Under the pieces are notes generated by a model. That model searched no databases. It was given only the letters and a program-made list of their open reading frames with translations, and was not told the DNA's origin. A stretch of DNA of 64,000 bases, from NCBI GenBank assembly GCA_031418715.1, contig JANOJL010000063.1, positions 1 to 64,000 on the forward strand, in the 5' to 3' direction. Positions 57,384 to 64,000 of this stretch are shown here, piece after piece. Position numbers and translations under genes: made by a program. Numbering within the stretch: the stretch's first letter is position 1; the number at the start of each line of letters is the position of its first letter. The DNA is from JANMDU01 sp031418715. Lineage in GTDB: Bacteria > Pseudomonadota > Gammaproteobacteria > Burkholderiales > Burkholderiaceae_C.

Positions 57384-58886
57384 ATGGCTGAAATGAAAGA
57401 CATCTCCCCCAACGCAGCAGTGGGCGAAAAACTACTGAACTGGGTTGACAACCGCTTTCCAGCTTCCAAGCTGTACAAAGAGCATTTATCTGAGTACTAC
57501 GCGCCCAAGAACTTCAATTTCTGGTATTTCTTCGGTGCTTTGGCGCTGCTGGTTTTAGTGATCCAGATCGTCACGGGCATTTTCCTCACGATGCATTACA
57601 AGCCTGATGCGAATCTGGCTTTCGCCTCGGTGGAATACATCATGCGCGATGTGCCCTGGGGCTGGCTGGTGCGCTACATGCACTCCACAGGTGCTTCTGC
57701 ATTCTTCGTGGTGGTTTATCTGCACATGTTCCGTGGCCTAATTTACGGGTCGTATCGCAAGCCGCGTGAGTTGATTTGGCTCTTTGGTTGCGGCATCTTT
57801 TTGTGCCTGATGGCCGAAGCCTTCATGGGCTATTTGTTGCCTTGGGGCCAGATGAGCTACTGGGGCGCTCAGGTGATCGTGAATCTGTTTGCCGCCGTGC
57901 CTTTCATTGGCCCGGATCTGGCTTTGCTGATTCGCGGCGATTATGTGGTCGGAGATGCCACATTGAACCGCTTCTTTGCTTTGCACGTGATCGCCGTCCC
58001 CTTGGTGTTGCTAGGCTTGGTCGCTGCGCACATCATTGCGTTGCACGAAGTCGGCTCGAACAATCCCGATGGCGTAGAAATTAAAAAGCACAAAGATCCG
58101 AAAACGGGCATCCCGCTAGACGGCATTCCTTTCCATCCTTACTACACCGTCCACGACATTCTGGGTGTGAGCGTATTCCTGATGGTGTTCTCTGCTATCG
58201 TGTTCTTCGCACCAGAATTGGGTGGCTACTTTTTGGAGTTCAACAACTTCATCCCTGCTGATCCCTTGAAGACACCTGCTCACATTGCGCCCGTCTGGTA
58301 TTTCACGCCCTTCTATTCGATGCTGCGTGCAACCACCGATGAAATGATGATCGTGCTCGCTGCGATGGTGTTGATCGCTGCCTTGCTGGTTGTCAGTAAA
58401 AGCAAGATGCATGGCTTGCTCAAGCTTGTCGTTCTCGGCGCTGCTGGCGTGGTGTTTTTGTTGTTTGGCGGTCTTGGCAACTTGCTTGGGATGGTTGGCA
58501 TCAAGTTTGGCACACTGCATCCGTTGATTGCACCTTTCATCGTGGGCTTTGAGGCGAAATTCTGGGGTGTGGTTGTGATGGGTGCATCCACCATTATTTT
58601 GTTCTTCCTGCCTTGGCTGGATCACAGCCCTGTCAAATCCATTCGCTATCGCCCAGATTGGCACAAATGGGTTTATGGCATTTTCATCTTCAATTTCTTC
58701 ATCCTCGGCTACTTAGGCATCAAAGCGCCGGGCGTGTGGGGAACTGTGGCTGGTCAAGATATCGCGCAACGCGTCGCGCAATTGGGTACCTTATTGTATT
58801 TTGGTTTCTTCCTGCTGATGCCGATTTGGAGTCGTATCGGCGAGTTCAAGCAAGAGCCTGATCGTGTTTTGTTTACAGCGCATTGA
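57384..58886 (+). CDS. petB: Cytochrome b of the bc1 complex
   Basis: The 500-residue membrane protein carries the two heme b groups and the Qo and Qi sites. Heme-ligand His residues are in RYMHSTGASAFFVVVYLHMFRG and in RFFALHVIAVPLVLLGLVAAHIIALH. The Qo PEWY motif of mitochondrial cytochrome b appears here as PVWYF (HIAPVWYFTPFYSMLR). It is longer than minimal cytochrome b, with extra C-terminal helices. The end overlaps a possible upstream start of petC, but the preferred petC start lies 16 bp later. Confidence 0.97.
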   Translation: MAEMKDISPNAAVGEKLLNWVDNRFPASKLYKEHLSEYYAPKNFNFWYFFGALALLVLVIQIVTGIFLTMHYKPDANLAFASVEYIMRDVPWGWLVRYMHSTGASAFFVVVYLHMFRGLIYGSYRKPRELIWLFGCGIFLCLMAEAFMGYLLPWGQMSYWGAQVIVNLFAAVPFIGPDLALLIRGDYVVGDATLNRFFALHVIAVPLVLLGLVAAHIIALHEVGSNNPDGVEIKKHKDPKTGIPLDGIPFHPYYTVHDILGVSVFLMVFSAIVFFAPELGGYFLEFNNFIPADPLKTPAHIAPVWYFTPFYSMLRATTDEMMIVLAAMVLIAALLVVSKSKMHGLLKLVVLGAAGVVFLLFGGLGNLLGMVGIKFGTLHPLIAPFIVGFEAKFWGVVVMGASTIILFFLPWLDHSPVKSIRYRPDWHKWVYGIFIFNFFILGYLGIKAPGVWGTVAGQDIAQRVAQLGTLLYFGFFLLMPIWSRIGEFKQEPDRVLFTAH

Positions 58887-58902
58887 AGCTGGAGACACCG
58901 TT

Positions 58903-59658
58903 ATGAAAAAAATCATCCTCTCTTTATTGGCTACCCTGTCATTCAGTTGCGCGTTTGCTGCAGGCGATGGCATTGCTTGGGAAAAAGCCAATCCTAAAAC
59001 CAATGACATGGCTGCTCTGCAAAACGGCGCGAAGCTGTTTGTCAACTATTGCCTCAGCTGCCACAGTGCTGCATATATGCGCTACAACCGCCTGAAGGAT
59101 ATAGGCCTGACTGAGCAGCAGATCAAAGACAACCTTTTGTTTGCTACAGACAAAGTGGGCGAGACGATGAAGGCATCGATTGATCCCAAGCAAGCCAAAG
59201 AATGGTTTGGCGGTGTGCCTCCCGACCTGACTGTGATTGCACGGTCTCGCGCCGATGTGAGTAAAGGCCCGGGTGCAGATTATCTTTACACCTTGCTACG
59301 CACCTACTATCGCGATGATTCTAAAACCACTGGTTGGAACAACAAAGCTTATCCAAACATAGGCATGCCCAACCCTCTTTGGCAGCTGCAAGGCGAGCGT
59401 GAACCGCAATACATCACAGCCAAAGTGCATGGCGTCGACACGCAAGTGCTCTCTGGTTGGAAACAAATCAAACCCGGTCAGCTTACGCCCCTGCAATACG
59501 ACCAAGCCGTTAACGATTTGGTCAGCTATCTCCAATGGATGGGCGAGCCCGCACAAAACCAACGCGTGCGCATCGGTGTGTGGGTTCTGATTCTTCTGAG
59601 CTTCTTCACTATCATCGCTTGGCGTCTCAACGCCTCGTTCTGGAAAGACATCAAGTAA
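58903..59658 (+). CDS. petC: Cytochrome c1
   Basis: The 251-residue protein has a signal peptide (MKKIILSLLATLSFSCAFA), one heme-binding CLSCH site (about residue 51) and a C-terminal membrane anchor (GVWVLILLSFFTIIAWRLN). The axial Met is probably in YPNIGMPNPLWQLQGE. It receives electrons from the Rieske centre and donates to soluble cytochrome c or HiPIP. The ATG at 58903 follows GGAG at eight bases. Confidence 0.96.
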   Translation: MKKIILSLLATLSFSCAFAAGDGIAWEKANPKTNDMAALQNGAKLFVNYCLSCHSAAYMRYNRLKDIGLTEQQIKDNLLFATDKVGETMKASIDPKQAKEWFGGVPPDLTVIARSRADVSKGPGADYLYTLLRTYYRDDSKTTGWNNKAYPNIGMPNPLWQLQGEREPQYITAKVHGVDTQVLSGWKQIKPGQLTPLQYDQAVNDLVSYLQWMGEPAQNQRVRIGVWVLILLSFFTIIAWRLNASFWKDIK

Positions 59659-59752
59659 ATTCTTTGATGCTGTTGCTGGCGCAGCAGCATCGCCACCGGA
59701 GTGAGGCGCTTGTCGCGTTCTCACTCCTTTTGATTTTTAGGAGCTCACCGCC

Positions 59753-60364
59753 ATGATGGTGCTTTACTCGGGTACAACCTGCCCCTTCTCCCACCGCAGC
59801 CGTTTCGTGTTGTTTGAAAAAGGTATGGATTTTGAAATCCGTGATGTGGACTTGTACAACAAGCCTGAAGACATCAATGTGATGAATCCCTACGGTCAAG
59901 TGCCGATTTTGGTCGAGCGCGATTTAATTTTGTATGAATCCAACATCATCAACGAATACATCGACGAGCGCTTTCCGCATCCTCAGTTGATGCCCGGCGA
60001 CCCAGTTGATCGCGCTCGTGTTCGCCTGTTCTTGCTCAACTTTGAAAAAGAGCTGTTCACCAACGTCTCCGTCCTTGAAAACCGTGCCTTGAAAGGCAAT
60101 GACAAGGTGCTGGAGAAAGCCCGCAACCATATTCGTGACAAACTCACGCAAATGGCACCTGTCTTTCTGAAAAACAAATTCATCATGGGTGACAACTTCT
60201 CCATGCTGGATGTGGCTCTGGCGCCGTTGTTGTGGCGCTTGGACTTCTACGGCATTGAACTGTCGAAGAATGCTGCTCCGTTGCTAAAATATGCGGAGCG
60301 CATTTTTTCGCGCCCAGCTTATATCGAAGCGCTCACACCCTCTGAAAAAGTGATGCGCAAGTAA
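59753..60364 (+). CDS. sspA: Stringent starvation protein A
   Basis: This 203-residue glutathione S-transferase-fold protein binds RNA polymerase and changes transcription during starvation. The N-terminal thioredoxin-like domain has SGTTCPFSHRSRFVLFEKGMDFEI, and the C-terminal helical domain follows. SspA proteins lack GST activity. It follows petC and precedes sspB with a terminator between, an order common in proteobacteria. Confidence 0.95.
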   Translation: MMVLYSGTTCPFSHRSRFVLFEKGMDFEIRDVDLYNKPEDINVMNPYGQVPILVERDLILYESNIINEYIDERFPHPQLMPGDPVDRARVRLFLLNFEKELFTNVSVLENRALKGNDKVLEKARNHIRDKLTQMAPVFLKNKFIMGDNFSMLDVALAPLLWRLDFYGIELSKNAAPLLKYAERIFSRPAYIEALTPSEKVMRK

Positions 60365-60386
60365 ATCTTGTGACACTTCTCCTGCC

Positions 60387-60415
60387 AAACGGCCTGTTTT
60401 CTAGCAGGCCGTTTT
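60387..60415 (+). terminator. Rho-independent terminator between sspA and sspB
   Basis: AACGGCCTG pairs with CAGGCCGTT around an eight-base loop and is followed by TTTT. It may partly uncouple sspB from sspA. Confidence 0.8.
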
Positions 60416-60437
60416 GCTTTGATACCATTGCAGCATC

Positions 60438-61037
60438 ATGATCGATTCCAGCCAATCCACTTCTACCCGCCCTTATTTGTTGCGAGCCTTGTACGAATGG
60501 TGTGCCGACAATGGTCTCACGCCCTATGTGGCGGCCTATGTAGACGATACGGTGAAAGTGCCGCGAGAGCATGTCAAAAACAACGAGATCGTACTCAACA
60601 TCAGCATGGATGCCACCAGCAATTTGCAAATTGGCAATGATTTTTTGCAGTTCAAAGCACGCTTTGGCGGGCAGGCGCGTGAGATTGTGGTGCCAATCGG
60701 CCACATCATTGCGATTTATGCACGAGAAAATGGCCAAGGTATGGCCTTTCCTGTGCCGCAGGCTATGCAGCCGCGCGGTGAAGTCAAGGAAAGCCCTAAC
60801 GCAGAGCGTCGAAATCAGGGTCTACGTCCTGTGCAATCTACTCTGAGGACTGAATCTGAAGAGGTTAATACCCCGGACAATCCGCTGTTGCAACCTTCCA
60901 TCGAGCCCGCGAAAATTGTGAAACTCAAAGCGGCTGTGTATTCAAAATCAGACACCAAGCCTGATCCGGCAGATCCAAAGCCGCCTTCGGGACCCAGTGG
61001 TAGCCCTAATCGTCCTTCGCTCACGCGAATCAAGTAA
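60438..61037 (+). CDS. sspB: ClpXP adaptor SspB
   Basis: The 199-residue protein has the conserved SspB tag-binding domain (about residues 10-105, RPYLLRALYEWCADNGLTPYV and GHIIAIYARENGQGM). A long Pro/Ser/Lys-rich flexible tail ends in a basic segment, as expected for the ClpX-docking tail. SspB delivers tmRNA-tagged proteins to ClpXP; the tag made in this organism is ANDERFALAA, encoded at 15719. Confidence 0.93.
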   Translation: MIDSSQSTSTRPYLLRALYEWCADNGLTPYVAAYVDDTVKVPREHVKNNEIVLNISMDATSNLQIGNDFLQFKARFGGQAREIVVPIGHIIAIYARENGQGMAFPVPQAMQPRGEVKESPNAERRNQGLRPVQSTLRTESEEVNTPDNPLLQPSIEPAKIVKLKAAVYSKSDTKPDPADPKPPSGPSGSPNRPSLTRIK

Positions 61038-61062
61038 AGCTTCAAGTAAAATACAAACTGTC

Positions 61063-61137
61063 GCCGCTTTAGCTCAGTGGTAGAGCAACCGCCTTGTAAG
61101 CGGTAGGTCGTCAGTTCAATCCCGACAAGCGGCACCA
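61063..61137 (+). tRNA. tRNA-Thr (anticodon TGT)
   Basis: The acceptor stem GCCGCTT pairs with AAGCGGC, the D-arm has AGCTCAGTGGTAGAGC, the anticodon loop is CTTGTAA with anticodon TGT, and the T-arm has GTTCAATCC. CCA is encoded at 61135-61137. The length is 75 nt. Confidence 0.97.
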
Positions 61138-61209
61138 AATTTCTCTGCGAAATCCCCCGAGGATTTTTTTCAGTAGATGAACCACTCCAGGCTCATCTCT
61201 GTCTTATCT

Positions 61210-61572
61210 TTATCTCATCGCAATTTTGATGCGAATTCCGTTCACCTCTTGGCCATGTGTGCGCAAATGCGCTGCAAGCGCTGGCAGGAGTTGGCGCAAT
61301 TTAGCCGCCACGGCACTGTTGGCAACGATCAAACACCATTGCCCTTCGTCCAAGAGTCCTGCCTGAACTGCTGGGCGCATCAAAGGCGGAATCAAGGGTG
61401 TCACGAGTTTCAAACACTTCGCGGATCGCTCGGCCAACAGAGCCAAGCCAGCCAAACTGGGCGCACGCTGCACAGCTTGCACCACAGAGACCGCCTCGCG
61501 GATGCGCAAGGTGCGCAATGGCAGGTAAGATGCGAGCGTCTCTGGTGATTTTGGCTTCGGGGCTGCGGTCAT
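61210..61572 (-). CDS. DciA-like protein (DUF721 family)
   Basis: The 120-residue protein has an N-terminal DUF721 domain (LPLRTLRIREAVSVVQAVQRAPSLAGLALLAERSAK, GLLDEGQWCLIVANSAVAAKLRQLLPAL). DciA proteins load the replicative helicase DnaB in bacteria lacking DnaC. The family is poorly conserved, so this rests on the pattern of the C-terminal strand-helix and the position near secA, where DUF721 genes are common. Confidence 0.75.
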   Translation of the reverse strand: MTAAPKPKSPETLASYLPLRTLRIREAVSVVQAVQRAPSLAGLALLAERSAKCLKLVTPLIPPLMRPAVQAGLLDEGQWCLIVANSAVAAKLRQLLPALAAHLRTHGQEVNGIRIKIAMR

Positions 61573-61602
61573 GTCGGTCTAGTTCGTTGGAAAGTACACA
61601 CA

Positions 61603-62559
61603 ATGCATTTGATTATCACGGATGCCTGGCTGGCTAAATCAAGGCCTTTGCATTTGAGCGGTATGCAACTTGTGCTCGCGGGCTTGGCTGCGGCGCTGAG
61701 CTTGATGCTGGTGGCTGTGGGCTTGTATCACTTGGTGTTTCTCAAAGGCGCACGCGAAGGCTGGCCAGTGATTGGCTCGCTGGTGAAGCTGGTGGTGAAA
61801 GATGAGTTTGAACAGCGTGATCGTTTCATGCGCGAAAACATCGATGCCATGGCAAAAAAAGTGGGTGAGATGCAGGCTAAGGTGGTGCAACTCGAAGCGC
61901 TCACAGAGCGTGTTTCTCAACTGGCCGGTGTGCCACTGCCAGCAAGCGCCAAAACCAAGCCTGGACAGGGCGGGGCATTGGTATTGGGCCGTTCTTTGAC
62001 CTTAGAAGAGCTGCAACAAAGTTTGGCAGATTTGGAGGGCATGAGCAGCAGCAAAGCTGATTTGCTCACGGTGATGGAATCTCGCCTGTTTGACCAAAAA
62101 GTCGCGCGTTTGCTGGTGCCCACTGCGCAGCCTGTGCCAGGTTCGAATTTGGGATCAGCTTTTGGCTTTCGGATCGACCCGATCACTGGCCGCTCGGCAT
62201 TGCATACCGGCTTGGATTTCCAAGCAGATACCGGCACACCGATTCTCGCTGCAGCGGGCGGCGTGGTGGTAGTACAGGAATACCATCCAGCTTACGGCAA
62301 CATGGTGGAAATTGATCACGGCAATGATCTGATCACCCGTTACGCCCATGCATCAGCTACGTTTGTGAAAAAAGGCGATTTGGTTAAGCGCGGTCAAAAA
62401 ATTGCTGCTGTCGGTTCGACAGGCCGTTCAACTGGACCACACTTGCATTTTGAGGTGCTGGCTGACGGCACACCACAAGACCCACAAAAATTCCTCGTCC
62501 AGGGCGGTACGATTTTGCCGCCGACCGAGGTGCAAGCCAAGGCGCAGAGCAGACGCTAA
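61603..62559 (+). CDS. M23 family peptidoglycan endopeptidase
   Basis: The 318-residue protein has one N-terminal membrane helix (about residues 24-50), a coiled-coil region (about 75-105) and a C-terminal LytM/M23 domain. Zinc ligands are in HTGLDF and GPHLHFEV, with the supporting His in YAHAS. The catalytic set is complete, so it is probably an active DD-endopeptidase rather than an EnvC-type activator. It is divergent from the DciA-like gene across 30 bp and sits upstream of secA. Confidence 0.9.
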   Translation: MHLIITDAWLAKSRPLHLSGMQLVLAGLAAALSLMLVAVGLYHLVFLKGAREGWPVIGSLVKLVVKDEFEQRDRFMRENIDAMAKKVGEMQAKVVQLEALTERVSQLAGVPLPASAKTKPGQGGALVLGRSLTLEELQQSLADLEGMSSSKADLLTVMESRLFDQKVARLLVPTAQPVPGSNLGSAFGFRIDPITGRSALHTGLDFQADTGTPILAAAGGVVVVQEYHPAYGNMVEIDHGNDLITRYAHASATFVKKGDLVKRGQKIAAVGSTGRSTGPHLHFEVLADGTPQDPQKFLVQGGTILPPTEVQAKAQSRR

Positions 62560-62720
62560 CTTGAAGCAAGCTTGGCGTGTAGACCGCCTTGAGCGGATAA
62601 AATGCCGAGTTAGCTTGGGAACTGCACAAGCATCCCCAGATTCTAGATATTCTCAAGAAAGAAATGCCTGTTGTTTTTGTTTTGCTGCCCTCAGGTAGCG
62701 AGGCGACAGGCTGACCCGCA

Positions 62721-64000
62721 TGGCTACCAATTTCCTTACACAAATTTTCGGCTCCCGCAACGATCGCTTGCTCAAGACCTATCGCAAAAACGTTGAGCTC
62801 ATCAACGGCTTAGAGCGCGGTCTAGAAACTCTCAGCGACGAGCAGCTTCAAGCCAAAACACCTGAACTCAAAGAGCGTGTTGCCAAAGGCGAAACACTGG
62901 ATGCGATCCTGCCTGAAGCCTTCGCTGTGGTGCGCGAAGCATCGAAGCGCGCGATGAAGATGCGCCACTTTGATGTACAGCTGGTAGGCGGCATGGCGTT
63001 GCATCAGGGCAAGATTGCCGAGATGCGCACTGGCGAAGGCAAAACGCTCACCGCCACGCTGCCCGTGTATCTCAATGCGCTCGCAGGTAAAGGCGTGCAC
63101 GTCGTCACCGTGAACGATTACCTCGCCAACCGCGATGCGCAATGGATGGGCAAGCTCTACAATTTCCTCGGCCTCACGGTGGGCATCAACCTGCCCAACA
63201 TGACGCGCGAAGAAAAGCAAGCCGCATATCGCGCAGACATCACCTATGGCACCAACAACGAATACGGATTCGATTACTTGCGCGACAACATGGTCTACGA
63301 AGTGGCTGATCGCGTGCAGCGCGGCTTGAATTTCGCTATCGTTGACGAAGTCGACTCGATCTTGATTGACGAAGCACGCACACCTCTCATCATCTCCGGC
63401 CAAGCCGAAGACCACACCGAAACCTATATCGCTGTCAACAAAGTTGTCCCCTTGCTCACGAAGCAAGAAGGCGAAGCTGATCCGCGCACCGGCGAAGGCG
63501 TGATCAAGGCAGGTGATTTCACCGTCGATGAAAAAAGTCATCAAGCCTACTTGACTGAACAGGGTCATGAAAATGCAGAGCGTATTTTATTTAACCTCGG
63601 GCTGATTCCCGAAGGCGCGTCGCTGTATGACCCAGCCAACATCTCTTTGATGCATCACTTGAATGCCGCTCTGCGCGCGCATCACCTGTATCACCGCGAT
63701 CAACATTATGTGAACCAAGAAGGCGAAATCACCATCGTCGATGAATTCACCGGTCGCTTGATGACGGGTCGCCGCTGGAGCGATGGTTTGCATCAAGCCG
63801 TCGAAGCCAAAGAAGGCGTGCAGATTCAAGCGGAAAACCAAACCCTCGCTTCAATCACCTTTCAGAATTATTTCCGCCTCTACGGCAAGCTGGGTGGTAT
63901 GACCGGCACGGCAGACACCGAAGCCTTTGAATTCCAAGAAATTTACAGCTTAGAAACCGTCATCATTCCGCCCAACAAACCCAGCAAGCGCGATGACCAA
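62721..64000 (+). CDS. secA: Protein translocase ATPase SecA (5' part, truncated by window end)
   Basis: The frame is open from the ATG to the last base, encoding 426 residues of SecA. Walker A lies in EMRTGEGKTLTATLPVYLNA and Walker B in VDEVDSILIDEARTP. The preprotein cross-linking domain and the second ATPase-domain start (GMTGTADTEAFEFQEIY) are also seen. SecA drives secretion through SecYEG. No secM-like arrest gene precedes it; the 161-bp leader contains no frame that I can support. Confidence 0.97.

Noticed and set aside
62560..62720. A SecM-like arrest peptide upstream of secA
   Set aside because: The 161-bp gap contains no frame with a signal peptide or arrest motif.
1..64000. CRISPR arrays, IS elements or prophage
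   Set aside because: No regularly spaced repeats with spacers, no transposase, integrase or phage structural gene was found; the dispersed repeat is irregularly spaced and carries no gene.

Overview
The window is chromosomal DNA of a betaproteobacterium of the order Burkholderiales, most likely a Comamonadaceae relative (Rhodoferax/Limnohabitans type). Support comes from the gene order gyrA-pheA-tyrA-aroA/cmk-rpsA-ihfB-lapA-lapB, the in-frame AroA-Cmk fusion, the OmpA-family protein beside ubiG, the TorF-glnK-amtB nitrogen operon, a tmRNA tag ANDERFALAA, and petABC-sspA-sspB. This placement is from memory of gene content and was not checked by a search. No IS element, prophage, rRNA operon or CRISPR array was seen.

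Layout. 1-2.2 kb: tail of a sensor kinase, ubiG, an OmpA-family protein. 2.5-15 kb: a rightward run of gyrA, pheA, tyrA, aroA-cmk, rpsA, ihfB, lapA, lapB, heptose kinase and hldD, joining aromatic amino acid synthesis, translation and LPS assembly. 15-16.9 kb: ohr, tmRNA, a gene-free stretch and an XRE regulator. 17-27.7 kb: hyi, MFS transporter, rsmE and amgK leftward; lptD, surA and rsmA rightward; comM leftward. 27.7-30.7 kb: a nitrogen-limitation operon (TorF channel, glnK, amtB) behind a near-consensus sigma-54 promoter. 30.7-34.4 kb: an FG-GAP protein, a small secreted protein and Rep helicase. 34.5-40.3 kb: a leftward type I secretion locus. 40.4-46.2 kb: GNAT-like protein, desaturase, AEC transporter, 5'-nucleotidase lipoprotein, catalase-fold protein, HiPIP. 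46.2-53.8 kb: putA and its divergent Lrp regulator, a hypothetical protein, a patatin, an MFS transporter. 54-56.5 kb: hpf, ptsN, hprK, mscL. 56.8-64 kb: petABC, sspAB, tRNA-Thr, a DciA-like gene, an M23 peptidase and the 5' part of secA.

Two things stand out. First, a dispersed repeat of about 65-70 bp occurs at least 17 times. It has an inverted-repeat head, a TGCGCA core and a TATAACGG...AGAGG tail. Many copies are intergenic, but others lie in frame inside conserved genes (aroA, lapB, rsmE, rsmA, the patatin gene, and three times in putA). One encodes the secretion signal of a small protein and one contains the hldD start codon. Second, the locus at 34.5-40.3 kb looks like an uncharacterised microcin-like or surface-protein export system. 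It has a C39-peptidase ABC transporter with its catalytic residues present, a CvaA-type adaptor, a TraB/GumN (Tiki-like) putative metalloprotease carrying both GxxH motifs, and a roughly 400-residue Gly/Ala/Ser-rich protein with a double-glycine-like leader. An 11-base homopolymer lies just upstream of the last gene.
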